DNA of 64,000 nt from Brachybacterium saurashtrense (lineage in GTDB: Bacteria > Actinomycetota > Actinomycetes > Actinomycetales > Dermabacteraceae): the NCBI RefSeq assembly GCF_003355475.1, contig NZ_CP031356.1:2728001-2792000 (forward strand), given 5' to 3'. The notes under the pieces were generated by a model, which saw nothing but the letters and a program-made list of their open reading frames with translations, was not told the origin of the DNA and ran no database searches. Shown here one piece after another: positions 41,896 through 51,046 of this stretch. How positions within the stretch are numbered: the stretch's first letter is position 1; every line of letters begins with the position of its first letter. A program made the translations under genes and the position numbers.

Positions 41896-42906
41896 TCACC
41901 CCGTCGTCGACTCGCGCTCCACCAGGGTCGGCGTGAAGCTCACGTGCCGCGGCGCGGCGTCGGGCCGGGCGATCTCCTCCTCGAGCAGCGCCAGGGCGGT
42001 GCGGCCCATGAGATCGGCGGGCTGGGAGACGGAGGTCAGCGGCACCACGGTGGAGCGGGCGAAGGCGATGTCGTCGTAGCCCACCAGCGCGATCTCCTCC
42101 GGCACGGCGATCTGGTGCCGGAAGGCGAACGCCTGCAGGACTCCCACGGCGAGCAGGTCGTTCACGCAGAACACGGCATCGGGTCGCTCCGCCGCCGAGC
42201 GCTCCACCAGCGCCTCTCCCGCCGTGCGCCCGGCGAGGACGGTGAGATCCTCCGCCGCGATCACCTCGAGGTCCACCCCGGCGGCATCGGCGGCCCGGCG
42301 GGCGCCGCGCAGGCGGGCGGCGACCTGGCGCAGGTCCTGCCGGGCGGCCACCGCGCCGATTCGTCGACGGCCCTGCGCCACGAGGTGCTGCACGGCGATC
42401 TCGCCGCCGGCGATGTCGTCCACGCTCACGGAGGAGCCGTGCGCCTCCGGGTCGCTCTCCACCAGCACCACCGGGGTGCCGCGGCCGCGGATCGCCTCGA
42501 CCAGGTCGGTGCTGCCGCCGGTGGAGGCGAGCAGGATCCCGCGCACCCGCTGCTCCTCGAACAGGGAGAGGTACATCCGCTCGCGCCGCTCCCGATTGCC
42601 GCTGCTGCCGGCGATCACCATCAGCTGGGAGTCCTCGGCGGCGGCCTCGATCCCGCCCACCAGCTGGGCGTAGAACGGGTTCCCGGAGTCGAGCACGATG
42701 GCGCCCACGGTGCTGGAGCGGCCCAGCTTCAGCTGGCGCGCGGCGTCGTTGCGCACGTAGCCGAGCTCGGTGATCGCGGCCTCGACCCGTTCACGGCGGT
42801 CCGGCGAGACGATCTCGGGCCGGTTGAGCACGTTCGAGACCGTGCCCACCGCGACGCCCGCGCGGCGCGCGACGTCCTTCATGCTCACCAGGCGGCCTCC
42901 GGCCAC
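41896..42906 (-). CDS. LacI/GalR-family regulator, probable rhamnose repressor
   Basis: A 336-residue regulator. The helix-turn-helix and hinge occupy residues about 9-60 (MKDVARRAGVAVGTVSNVLN, AARQLKLGRSSTVG). The effector domain carries DSGNPFYAQLVGGIEAAAE, SVDDIAGGEIAVQHL, VFCVNDLLAVGVLQAF and VPEEIALVGYDDIAFA, all typical. The start is a GTG with AAGGA nine bases before it; an internal ATG at residue 9 is the alternative. It lies next to GH78, and the palindrome TGARACGwnTCA recurs in front of the rhamnose genes, so it is the best candidate for their repressor. This assignment is inference. Confidence 0.87.
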   Translation of the reverse strand: MAGGRLVSMKDVARRAGVAVGTVSNVLNRPEIVSPDRRERVEAAITELGYVRNDAARQLKLGRSSTVGAIVLDSGNPFYAQLVGGIEAAAEDSQLMVIAGSSGNRERRERMYLSLFEEQRVRGILLASTGGSTDLVEAIRGRGTPVVLVESDPEAHGSSVSVDDIAGGEIAVQHLVAQGRRRIGAVAARQDLRQVAARLRGARRAADAAGVDLEVIAAEDLTVLAGRTAGEALVERSAAERPDAVFCVNDLLAVGVLQAFAFRHQIAVPEEIALVGYDDIAFARSTVVPLTSVSQPADLMGRTALALLEEEIARPDAAPRHVSFTPTLVERESTTG

Positions 42907-43033
42907 GGCTCACGTCCTTCTCGCAGAGGGCGGCGCCCCGGGGCCAGGCTCCCCGGGGACTCGGTCCCGTGACTGTATCGCGCGCGGGCGCGTCGGCCCT
43001 GCCGCGCGGCCTCCCCGCCCGAGCGGGAACCGC

Positions 43034-43065
43034 GCGGGGCCGCGGCGCACCGGCCGCGGCCCCGC
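43034..43065 (-). terminator. Terminator hairpin after the Opp-type operon
   Basis: GCGGGGCCGCGG (43034-43045) pairs perfectly with CCGCGGCCCCGC (43054-43065), a 12-base stem with an eight-base loop. It begins nine bases after the stop of the binding-protein gene on the minus strand and separates that operon from the LacI gene. Confidence 0.6.
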
Positions 43066-43073
43066 ACCTCACC

Positions 43074-44885
43074 TCACCCCTCGACGGGCGTGATCTCCCC
43101 GCGGTACATCTTCAGGATCACGAAGTTGTCCGCGTACGGGGCGTTCTCCAGGATCGGGTCGTCCTCCGCCGGGAAGCCCTGCACGCGCACCCCCTCGAGC
43201 GCGGGGTTGTTCCCGTAGCGCTCGAAGAGCGGGATGATCGGCAGCAGCTCGTTGAACGCGAGCGCCACGGTGGAGACGTTCTGCTTCTGCTCCTCCTGGT
43301 CCAGACCCTCGCCGGACTGCGTCACCAGCGCCTCGAGGTCCACCGTGCCGGCGGAGGTCTCCACGTCCTGCAGCGGGAACCCGTACCCCTTGCCGCCCTG
43401 GTTCTTCGCGATCGGGATGTTGTGCACGAACAGGTCCGTCACGAAGGAGAAGTGCGGGTGGGGATGCGCGGAGGACCCCCACGCCTGGATCGCCATCTCG
43501 AAGTCGCCCTTGTCGATGTCGATCGGGGCCTGCTTGTCGTCGAGGCCGCGGGCGGTGACCGAGATGCCGAAGGCGGTGAGCTGCTCGGCGACGTTCTTGC
43601 CGGCGGCGGACCAGTCGGCGTAGGTCTGCGGGAACTGGATCTCGTACGAGGCGTCCTCGCCCTCCGGGGTCTTCCAGGTGTCCCCGGACTTGGTCCAGCC
43701 CGCCTCCTCGAGCAGCGAGGTCGCCTTCTCCTCGTCCTGCGCGTAGGGGTCGATCTTGCCCTTGACCTCCTCGGTGAGCCACTGGTCCACGAAGTTGTCG
43801 GAGAAGCCCACCATGTTCTCCACGGCCACCCCGGACTCCGCCAGGGAGACCTGCCCCACGGTGGCACGGTCGATCAGGTAGGCGAAGGCCTTGCGGGTGC
43901 GGACGTCGGCGAACTCCGGGTAGCGGTCCTGGTTGAGGTACAGCGCCGGCCCCGAGTACACCGGCGGGCGCAGGATCGTGTACCCGGCCGCCTCGAACGG
44001 ATCCTCGGACGCGGGCGCGAAGCCGTGGGTCGCGTAGTCGACGTCCCCGGACTGCACCAGCGAGGTGATCTCGGTGGTCTCGCCGTTGTAGATCACCACC
44101 TGGTCGAAGGTCACCGCGTCCGCGCCGAAGCCGGACTCGTTGCGCACCAGGGTGAGCTGGGTGTTGGTGATGGTGTCGTAGTCGAAGTCGTAGGGGCCGG
44201 AGACCACCAGGCTCTCCGGCGCGAAGCTCTGGAACTCGGTGCCCAGCGCCTCTCCGTCGCCCTCGTCCATCGTGCCGCCGGCGTCGACGATCGCCTTGGC
44301 GCGGTCCGCCCACTCGCCGTACTGGGCGGTGGAGAGGATGTTGCTCTTGAGCACGTAGCGCTCGAGCACCGCCGGCGGGTCCTCGAAGCTGATCACCACG
44401 GTGGTGTCGTCGGGGGCCTCGAGCCCGGTGATGAAGCCCCACGAGGGGGCGCGCTGGATGAACTGCACGTAGAACGTGGTGAGGTAGTCCTGGGAGGTCA
44501 GCGGCGAGCCGTCGCTCCAGGTCAGCCCCTCCTTGAGGGTGACGGTGAGGGTGCCGCCCTCGGCATCGAGCTCGTGCGAGTCGGCGATCAGGTACTCCCA
44601 CTGCTCCTCCGCCCACAGCCACAGGGCCGAGGGCGGCAGCAGCAGGTCGCGGTAGGGGCCGTCGCCGAGGATCACGGTGGGCACGCCCGCATAGGGCTGC
44701 GCGGCGTAGTTGAAGTGGCCCTCGGGGGCGGGCTGGTACGGCCAGGCGCCGTGGAACGCGCCTCCGCTCCCTCCCGCGCCTCCGCCCTCGGGCTCGGCGG
44801 GGGCGCAGGCGGCCAGGCCGGCGCCGGCGGCGGTGGTGAGGCCGACGGCCTTGAGGACGTCGCGTCGACTCCAGGTGGTGCTCAT
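43074..44885 (-). CDS. Family 5 (oligopeptide/oligosaccharide) binding lipoprotein
   Basis: A 603-residue solute-binding protein of the OppA/DppA class. The signal WSRRDVLKAVGLTTAAGAG leads to lipobox LAACAP. The body has LKEGLTWSDGSPLTSQDYL, the family signature near residue 100, and later YLNQDRYPEFADVRTRKAFAY (split by shape) and LLEEAGWTKSGDTW. It is the last gene of the operon, after both ATPases, with its ATG overlapping the stop of the 87-residue membrane protein (ATGA). Opp-like systems can import oligosaccharides as well as peptides; lying between rhamnose genes, rhamnose-containing oligosaccharides are a fair guess, not a demonstration. Confidence 0.9.
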   Translation of the reverse strand: MSTTWSRRDVLKAVGLTTAAGAGLAACAPAEPEGGGAGGSGGAFHGAWPYQPAPEGHFNYAAQPYAGVPTVILGDGPYRDLLLPPSALWLWAEEQWEYLIADSHELDAEGGTLTVTLKEGLTWSDGSPLTSQDYLTTFYVQFIQRAPSWGFITGLEAPDDTTVVISFEDPPAVLERYVLKSNILSTAQYGEWADRAKAIVDAGGTMDEGDGEALGTEFQSFAPESLVVSGPYDFDYDTITNTQLTLVRNESGFGADAVTFDQVVIYNGETTEITSLVQSGDVDYATHGFAPASEDPFEAAGYTILRPPVYSGPALYLNQDRYPEFADVRTRKAFAYLIDRATVGQVSLAESGVAVENMVGFSDNFVDQWLTEEVKGKIDPYAQDEEKATSLLEEAGWTKSGDTWKTPEGEDASYEIQFPQTYADWSAAGKNVAEQLTAFGISVTARGLDDKQAPIDIDKGDFEMAIQAWGSSAHPHPHFSFVTDLFVHNIPIAKNQGGKGYGFPLQDVETSAGTVDLEALVTQSGEGLDQEEQKQNVSTVALAFNELLPIIPLFERYGNNPALEGVRVQGFPAEDDPILENAPYADNFVILKMYRGEITPVEG

Positions 44886-45145
44886 GGGTTCTCCTTCGGT
44901 GTGACGACCGGGTCGTCGTGTGAGGTCGGGGTCGCGTCGTCGCGATCCCGTCGGGGGGCGAGGGGTCGGGAGGCGAGGAGTCGGACGGCCACGGAGCCGA
45001 CGACGATGCCCGCACCGAGGAGGAGCGCGAGCAGGCTCACGATCCGTTCGCCGCTGCCGGCGTCGGTGAGGGGGACCATGAGGGCCGCACCGACCCCCAC
45101 GAAGCAGCCGAGCGAGAGCAGCGCCCGGGTGGCGGTGTCGATCAT
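44882..45145 (-). CDS. Small two-helix membrane protein inside the Opp-type operon
   Basis: An 87-residue protein I do not recognise. Helix 1 is about residues 8-26 (ALLSLGCFVGVGAALMVPL), helix 2 about 36-56 (VSLLALLLGAGIVVGSVAV); the tail is charged (RRDRDDATPTSHDDP). Its ATG overlaps the stop of the upstream ATPase gene and its stop overlaps the start of the binding-protein gene, both as ATGA. Such double coupling argues that it is truly translated with the transporter. It could be an accessory subunit. No motif gives a function. Confidence 0.7.
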   Translation of the reverse strand: MIDTATRALLSLGCFVGVGAALMVPLTDAGSGERIVSLLALLLGAGIVVGSVAVRLLASRPLAPRRDRDDATPTSHDDPVVTPKENP

Positions 45146-46257
45146 GGCGCGCCGCCGTCCGCCTGCGCGGCCGATCGTGCCCCGTCCGGGGCGCCCGACG
45201 GGTCGGTGACCACCGTGCAGGCGACCTCCTGGGCGTCGGCGCCCGGGGCCGTGCGCAGCACGGGGATGATCTCGCGGCAGCGGTCCTCGGCCAGCGGGCA
45301 CCGCGGATGGAAGGTGCAGCCGGAGGGCAGCGCGGAGAGGCTGGGGATGTCGGCGCTGAGCAGGCCGCCGCCGGCCTTCTTCTGCCGCGACAGCTCGGGA
45401 TCGGGTTCGGGCACGGCCTCCAGCAGCGCCTTCGTGTACGGGTGCTGGGGGTTGTTGATCACCTGCGGCGTGGGGCCGGCCTCGACGATCCTGCCCAGGT
45501 ACATCACCGCGGTGCGCCCCTCCCACGCGAAGTACTTCGCCAGCGCGAGGTCGTGGGTGATGTAGATGAAGCCGACCCCCTCCTCCTTCCGCAGCTTCGT
45601 GAGCATGTTCAGCAGGCTCACCCGGATGGAGACGTCCAGCATCGAGGTGGACTCGTCGGCGATCAGCAGGCGGGGCGAGAGGGTGAGGCCGCGCGCCACG
45701 GAGACGCGCTGGCGCTGCCCCCCGGAGAGCTGGTGGGGGAACTTCTCGCGGTAGCTCTCCGGCGGGGAGAGGTCCACGGTGGAGAGCAGCTCGTCGACCT
45801 TCTGCTGCATCTCCGCCCCGCTGCGGGCCAGGCCGTGCCGGCGCAGCGGGATCGAGAGGGTGGAGCGCACCGAGCGGATCGGGTTGAGGGAGGCGTAGGG
45901 GTCCTGGTGGATGTACTGGACGGCCCGGCGGTACGCGCGCCGCTCGGCCCGGGTCATCTCGGCCAGGTCCCTGCCCTGGTACCGCACGCTGCCGGAGGTG
46001 GGGGCGGCCAGACCGGCGGCGAGCCGCGCGGTGGTGGTCTTGCCGCTGCCGGACTCCCCCACCAGGCACAGCACCTCGCCGGCGCCCACGCTGAGGGACA
46101 CGTCGGAGACGGCGGGGAGGTCCTTCCCCTTGACGTGGAACACCTGCGAGGCGCCGTCGAGCTCGATCAGCGGGGCGGCGGGGGCGGAGTCCTGCGGGGC
46201 GCCCTGCGCCGACGCCGCGGCGGCGGGCGGGGCGGGGGTCGGGGAGGTCTCAGGCAC
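45142..46257 (-). CDS. Opp-type ABC transporter ATPase (OppF-like)
   Basis: A 371-residue ATP-binding subunit. Walker A is LVGESGSGKTTTARL, the ABC signature LSGGQRQRVSVARG, Walker B LLIADEST, and the switch His is in YITHDLALAKYF. The C-terminal oligopeptide-transporter extension has the Cys pattern SGCTFHPRCPLAEDRC, usual for OppF/DppF. The first 30 residues are Ala/Pro-rich. It overlaps the preceding ATPase gene by eight bases. Confidence 0.93.
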   Translation of the reverse strand: MPETSPTPAPPAAAASAQGAPQDSAPAAPLIELDGASQVFHVKGKDLPAVSDVSLSVGAGEVLCLVGESGSGKTTTARLAAGLAAPTSGSVRYQGRDLAEMTRAERRAYRRAVQYIHQDPYASLNPIRSVRSTLSIPLRRHGLARSGAEMQQKVDELLSTVDLSPPESYREKFPHQLSGGQRQRVSVARGLTLSPRLLIADESTSMLDVSIRVSLLNMLTKLRKEEGVGFIYITHDLALAKYFAWEGRTAVMYLGRIVEAGPTPQVINNPQHPYTKALLEAVPEPDPELSRQKKAGGGLLSADIPSLSALPSGCTFHPRCPLAEDRCREIIPVLRTAPGADAQEVACTVVTDPSGAPDGARSAAQADGGAP

Positions 46258-47374
46258 GAGCGATCACCTTCCGTTCGTGGTGGACCTGCTCGTGGTGGAG
46301 GCAGGCGGCGGCATGGGTCATGTCCCCGGGGCGGGAGGTGAGCGTGATCAGCTCGGGCTCCTCCGCGCGGCAGGCGTCGGTGGCCAGCTCGCACCGCGGG
46401 GCGAAGGCGCAGCCGGGAGGGAGGGTGGCCAGCGAGGGCGGGGCGCCGGGGATCGAGGCCAGCTCGGGGAGGTCGCCCCGCACCGGCGGCACGGCGTTGA
46501 TGAGCTTGGAGGTGTAGGGGTGCTTGGGGGCGGAGAAGATGTCCTGGGTGGTGCCGGTCTCGATGACCTTGCCGGCGTACATCGTCACCACCCGGTCGGC
46601 GAGCTCGGCGGCGAGCGCCAGATCGTGCGAGATGAAGATCATCGCGAAGCGGAACTCCTCGCGCAGCTCCGCGAGCAGGTCGATGACGGTGCGCTGGGTG
46701 AGGATGTCCAGCGCGGTGGTGGGCTCGTCGAGCACCAGCAGCCGCGGGCGCAGCAGCAGCCCCGTGGCGATCAGGGCGCGCTGCTTCATCCCGCCGGAGA
46801 GCTCGTGCGGGTAGCTGCCCAGCACCCGGCGGGGCTCGAGCCGCACCGAACGCAGGGCCTCGCCCGAGCGCTCGAGGATCTCGCGCCGCCCGATCCGGCC
46901 GGGGGCGTGGTCCCGGAGGGTGTCGGCCATCTGCTGGCCGATGGTGAGGACGGGGTTGAAGGCGTTCTGCGCGCCCTGGAACACCATCGCCGCCTCGGAC
47001 CACCGCCACCGACGCAGCTGCCCGGCGCTCATGGTGGTGACGTCCCGCCGCCGGCCGTCCTCGCCGGTGAACGTGATCGAGCCGCCGGTGATCTCGCCGA
47101 GGGTGGGCAGCAGGCGCAGCAGCGCGAGGCCCAGGGTGGTCTTGCCGCAGCCGGACTCGCCCACCAGGGCGAGGGAGGTCTCGGGATAGAGGTCGAAGCT
47201 CACCCCGCGCAGCGCCCGCACCCGGGTGTCCTTCCCGGTGCGGTAGGCGACCTGGAGGTCCTTCGCGGAGAGCACCGGGTGCTCGGAGGGCGGGGTCGCG
47301 GGGCCCGGCGCGGCGGCGTCGGCCGCACCGGCGAGCGGGGTGGAGGGCGTGGGAGGAGGCGTGGTCGCGGGCAT
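46250..47374 (-). CDS. Opp-type ABC transporter ATPase (OppD-like)
   Basis: A 374-residue ATP-binding subunit. Walker A LVGESGCGKTTLGLA, Q-loop VFQGAQNAFNPVLTIGQQ, signature LSGGMKQRALIATG, Walker B LLVLDEPTTALD, switch FISHDLALAAELAD, and the Cys-rich end PPGCAFAPRCELATDAC. The ATG at 47374 overlaps the stop of the upstream permease by one base. Pairs with the OppF-like subunit as a heterodimer. Confidence 0.93.
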   Translation of the reverse strand: MPATTPPPTPSTPLAGAADAAAPGPATPPSEHPVLSAKDLQVAYRTGKDTRVRALRGVSFDLYPETSLALVGESGCGKTTLGLALLRLLPTLGEITGGSITFTGEDGRRRDVTTMSAGQLRRWRWSEAAMVFQGAQNAFNPVLTIGQQMADTLRDHAPGRIGRREILERSGEALRSVRLEPRRVLGSYPHELSGGMKQRALIATGLLLRPRLLVLDEPTTALDILTQRTVIDLLAELREEFRFAMIFISHDLALAAELADRVVTMYAGKVIETGTTQDIFSAPKHPYTSKLINAVPPVRGDLPELASIPGAPPSLATLPPGCAFAPRCELATDACRAEEPELITLTSRPGDMTHAAACLHHEQVHHERKVIARA

Positions 47375-48294
47375 CAGCGGTCCCTCAGTCGGGGGTTGAG
47401 GATCTCTTCGAGGGTGCGGGTGAGGAGGATCAGTCCCAGCTGGAGCAGCACGATCATGGTGACCGGGGCGATGATGTAGGGCATCGCGTCCGGGTTGAAC
47501 ATCGCGCCCTTGGTCCACGCGTCGTTGATCATGATCCCCCAGTTGTTGCCCCGCTGCGGCGCCAGGCCCAGCAGGTACAGGCCCACCATCGCGTAGATCG
47601 CGTTGGTGACGGCGATGATGAAGTTGATGAGGATGTAGCTGGCCATGTTGGGGACGATCTCCCCGAACACGATCCGCACCCATCCCACGTCCAGCAGCTG
47701 CGCCGCCTCGACGAACTCGCGCTCCTTGAGGGAGAGCACCTGGGCGCGGATGGAGCGCATCAGCACCGGCCAGCTCAGCGTGCCGATGATGACGGCGAGC
47801 AGGGTGGGCGAGTCGAGCTTGTAGAAGGCGCCCACCACGGCCAGCAGCACGATCTGCGGGATCGTCATGACCACGTCGGTGAGCTGGAGCATCAGCGCAT
47901 CGAAGCGCCCGCCGAAGTAGCCGGCCAGGGATCCGATCGCGACCGCGATGACGGTGGTGATGGCCGCGGCGAGGAACCCGACCATGAGCACGGTGCGCCC
48001 GCCGGTGACCAGGAGGTGGAGGGTGTCCTTGCCGCCTCCTTCGAGTCCCAGCCAGTGCGCGGAGCTGGGGGCCTCCCAGGCCCGGGCAGGATCGCCCGGC
48101 ACGCTCGTGCCCATGATCAGCGGGCCGATCAGGGAGACGGCGAGGATCGCGAGCACCAGGAGCAGGCCGATGAATCCGGCGGTGCTGCGGGTGAGCTCGC
48201 TGAGCAGGCGCCGCAGCGGGCTCACGCCGGCGGAGGCCGACGGGGCGGGCAGTCCCGCCTCCGGATCGGTGACCGGGGGTGATGTGGTGGTCAT
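47374..48294 (-). CDS. Opp-type ABC transporter permease (OppC-like)
   Basis: A 306-residue membrane permease. The N-terminal OppC_N helix (STAGFIGLLLVLAILAVSLIG) is followed by the motif DTLHLLVTGGRTVLMVGFLAA, five further helices, and the EAA-type loop EFVEAAQLLDVGWVRIVFGE with IVPN. The stop overlaps the OppD-like gene, and the start overlaps the OppB-like stop by four bases. Confidence 0.92.
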   Translation of the reverse strand: MTTTSPPVTDPEAGLPAPSASAGVSPLRRLLSELTRSTAGFIGLLLVLAILAVSLIGPLIMGTSVPGDPARAWEAPSSAHWLGLEGGGKDTLHLLVTGGRTVLMVGFLAAAITTVIAVAIGSLAGYFGGRFDALMLQLTDVVMTIPQIVLLAVVGAFYKLDSPTLLAVIIGTLSWPVLMRSIRAQVLSLKEREFVEAAQLLDVGWVRIVFGEIVPNMASYILINFIIAVTNAIYAMVGLYLLGLAPQRGNNWGIMINDAWTKGAMFNPDAMPYIIAPVTMIVLLQLGLILLTRTLEEILNPRLRDR

Positions 48295-49448
48295 GCCGCT
48301 CCTCCTTCGCCCAGGCGGATCCGCGGGTCGAGGGCCGCGTTGACGAGATCGGCGGCGAGGTTGGCGAGCACCACGGTGATGGTGACCACCAGCAGCACGC
48401 CCTGGATCGTGGGGTAGTCGCGGGAGTTGATCGACTCGAACAGCAGCAGACCCACACCCTCGTAGGAGAAGGTCTGCTCCACGAAGATGGCGCCGCCCAC
48501 GATGAACCCGGCCTGGGTGGCGATCTGGGCGATCAGCGGCAGCAGGGCGTTGCGGCCCACGTAGTTGCCCTGGATGCGGGCGTCCTTGAGGCCGCGGGCC
48601 CGGGCCACGGTCACGTAGTCCTCCCCCAGCACCTGCGTGGTGGAGGCCTTCATGATCAGGGCCCAGGTGCCCACGGTGGTGAGGATGTAGGTGAGCATCG
48701 GCAACGTGGCGTGGTAGCCGATGTCGGAGAGGAAGCGGAAGGACAGCTCCGGCTCCACCCCGGGGGAGACGTTCCCGCGCATCCGGGTGTAGTCGATGAC
48801 GCCCAGCTGCACCGCCCCGACCACCACGATGAGGATCGCGAGCAGGTAGTTCGGGATGGCGTGGAGGCCGCTGCCGATGATGGAGACGGCGTGGTCGATG
48901 ACGCCGCCGCGGCGATAGGCCATGATCATGCCCAGCAGCAGGCCCACGGTGATGGAGATCAGCAGGGCCAGGCCCACGCTGTACAGGGTCCAGGGCAGGT
49001 ACTGGGCGATCTTCTCGGTGACGGTCACGCCGGGGGTGGCGATCGAGGTGCCCATGTCCCCGCGCAGCAGTCCCAGCAGGTAGTCGAGGTACTGCCGCCA
49101 GATCGGGGTGGAGGGGTCGAACCGGAAGTAGTTCTGCGCCTCGGCGGCGGCCTGCTCGTAGCTCTTCCCGTACAGCGCGATCTGCTGGTTGATGTACACG
49201 TCCACCGGGTTGCCGGGCAGCAGGCGCACCATGAGGAACACACCGGTGGCCACCACCCAGATCACGAACACCGAGCGCAGGAGCCGGCGCAGCAGGAAGG
49301 AATGGTAGATCCTGTGCCTGAGGGAGGCCCGGGGGCGCCGGCCCTGCGGCGCGGTGCGCTCGTGGTCGCCGTGGACGCCGGGCGCGTCGCGCGTCGCGGA
49401 GCGCTCCGGGCCGCCGGGGCTCCCGGGCACCGAGATGTCCGTGCTCAT
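48291..49448 (-). CDS. Opp-type ABC transporter permease (OppB-like)
   Basis: A 385-residue permease, first gene of the operon. The first helix is RSVFVIWVVATGVFLMV with RLLPGNPVD after it, the standard OppB opening; later GLALLISITVGLLLGMIMAY, LAILIVVVGAVQLG, the EAA-type DYVTVARARGLKDARI and GGAIFVEQTFSYEGVGLL. The ATG at 49448 follows GAGGAGGAG closely and was preferred to a GTG 18 bases upstream. The cytoplasmic N-terminus of 60 residues is basic. Confidence 0.92.
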   Translation of the reverse strand: MSTDISVPGSPGGPERSATRDAPGVHGDHERTAPQGRRPRASLRHRIYHSFLLRRLLRSVFVIWVVATGVFLMVRLLPGNPVDVYINQQIALYGKSYEQAAAEAQNYFRFDPSTPIWRQYLDYLLGLLRGDMGTSIATPGVTVTEKIAQYLPWTLYSVGLALLISITVGLLLGMIMAYRRGGVIDHAVSIIGSGLHAIPNYLLAILIVVVGAVQLGVIDYTRMRGNVSPGVEPELSFRFLSDIGYHATLPMLTYILTTVGTWALIMKASTTQVLGEDYVTVARARGLKDARIQGNYVGRNALLPLIAQIATQAGFIVGGAIFVEQTFSYEGVGLLLFESINSRDYPTIQGVLLVVTITVVLANLAADLVNAALDPRIRLGEGGAA

Positions 49449-49612
49449 GCTCCTCCTCGTGGTCACCGGTGGATGGTGGGAACTGTAAGCCCGCTCACAG
49501 CCCCGCGGGGGCGGTTTTCAGGTCACGATTTGAGCAACTTCGCTCGACTGAACCGTTATCTGCTCAGATTCACGCGTCGCCGACCGGTGGGCACCGCCCC
49601 GGGTCCACACCG

Positions 49613-49626
49613 CGGAAAGCGCTTGA
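49613..49626 (+). promoter_or_regulatory. Putative operator CGGAAAGCGCTTGA
   Basis: Identical 14-base word to that at 31127-31140 (other strand). It ends on a possible -35 TTGAGC (49623-49628) whose -10 could be GAGACT (49647-49652), 18 bases on. It precedes the binding-protein gene at 49727 and may also affect the divergent Opp-type operon. A weak rha-type relative, TGAACCGTTATC, lies at 49549-49560. Confidence 0.5.
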
Positions 49627-49726
49627 GCGACACCGTTCCCCACCGCGAGACTCGACCTCCTGGGACTGTCCTGCGCCACCCGGCCGCACCCTTCACCGTC
49701 GAACGCAGTCCCGAGGAGAGCCCGCC

Positions 49727-51037
49727 ATGCTCAGCCGTCGTCGCACCCTCGCCCTGCTCGCCGCCGCGGGCACCGGCTCCGTCCTCGCCGCCTGCGGCCC
49801 CAACGCACCCTCGTCCTCCTCCGCCGAGGGCTCCGCGCTGCGGGTCTACTGGTGGGGGGCGGAGCTCCGCGCCGGGCTCACCCAGGAGGTGCTGGACATG
49901 TTCACGCAGGACCACCCTGATCTCGCCATCGCCCCGGAGTACTCGGAGTGGTCGAGCTACTGGGACAAGCTCGCCACGCAGACCGCCGGCGGCACCGCGC
50001 CGGACGTCATCCAGATGGACGAGGCCTACATCGACTCCTACGGCAGCAACGGGTCGCTGCTGGACCTCGAGTCCGTCCCCGACGTGCTGGACCTCTCGGC
50101 GATGGACGAGGCGATCCTCGAGACGGGCCGTCTCTCGGACGGGACCCTCGTGGGCGCGCCGAACGGCTTCAACCTGTACGCGACGGGCATGAACCCGGCC
50201 GTGCTGGAGAGGGCCGGGATCGAGCTGCCGGACGACACCACGTGGACCTGGGACGACTTCCTCGCCCTGTGCCAGGAGCTCACCGAATGGGGCCGGAGCT
50301 CCGGCGAGAACGTCTTCGGGACCAGCGGCTTCGGTCGCGGTTCGGGCGATCTCGCCGCCTGGGGGCGCCAGAGCGGGGACCAGCAGCTGTTCCCCCGCGA
50401 GGGCGAAGAGATGGTCACCAAGGACACCATCGTCTCGCTGCTGGAGTTCAGCCTGCGCCTCGGCGACGAGGGTGCCGCACCGGATGCGGACACCCAGATC
50501 GAGAACGCCGGGGCGAGCCTCGAGCAGGGGATGTTCGCCACCGCCTCCTGCGCCTTCCAGCAGGTCCCGAGCTCGCAGATCCTCACCTTCCAGGACTCGA
50601 CGGGGGATCCGCTGCAGCTGCTGCGCATGCCCGCGCGGGAGAGCGGGAACGCCGCGATGGTGAACAAGGCCTCGATGTACTGGTCGATCGGCGCGAACAC
50701 CGCCGATTCCCAGAACGCCGCGCGCCTCACCTCGTTCATGCTCACCGACAGCGCCGCCGCCGAGGTGCTGAAGATCGAGCGGGGCATTCCCGCCTTCCCC
50801 GCGGTGCAAGAGGCCGTGCGGCCCCTCCTCACCGAGAACGAGCTGGTCTCGCTCGACTTCGCGCAGACGATGCAGGAGGAGGTGGTGACGCCGCCCGTGG
50901 TCACCCCGGCCAGCGGCGTCGGCTTCGGCGACGAGTACACCCGCATCGCGGAGGCGGTGCTCTTCGGCCAGACCGCCCCGTCCGACGCGGCCGACGAGAT
51001 CCTCGAGATCCTCACCTCGATGCAGCCCGGATCCTGA
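49727..51037 (+). CDS. Orphan sugar-binding lipoprotein, CGPNA family (copy 2)
   Basis: A 436-residue lipoprotein beginning MLSRRRTLALLAAAG with lipobox LAACGPNA. Family marks: LRVYWWGAELRAGLT, WSSYWDKLATQTAGG, DVIQMDEAYIDSYGS, DDTTWTWDDFLALC, MVNKASMYWSIGANTADS and an end in LEILTSMQPGS. The closest relative in the window is copy 4 at 60462, which shares the same segments almost throughout. There is no transporter gene on its strand; it is flanked by the divergent Opp-type operon and the convergent GH106 gene. GAGGAG precedes the ATG. Confidence 0.9.
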   Translation: MLSRRRTLALLAAAGTGSVLAACGPNAPSSSSAEGSALRVYWWGAELRAGLTQEVLDMFTQDHPDLAIAPEYSEWSSYWDKLATQTAGGTAPDVIQMDEAYIDSYGSNGSLLDLESVPDVLDLSAMDEAILETGRLSDGTLVGAPNGFNLYATGMNPAVLERAGIELPDDTTWTWDDFLALCQELTEWGRSSGENVFGTSGFGRGSGDLAAWGRQSGDQQLFPREGEEMVTKDTIVSLLEFSLRLGDEGAAPDADTQIENAGASLEQGMFATASCAFQQVPSSQILTFQDSTGDPLQLLRMPARESGNAAMVNKASMYWSIGANTADSQNAARLTSFMLTDSAAAEVLKIERGIPAFPAVQEAVRPLLTENELVSLDFAQTMQEEVVTPPVVTPASGVGFGDEYTRIAEAVLFGQTAPSDAADEILEILTSMQPGS

Positions 51038-51046
51038 GGCCCTCCC

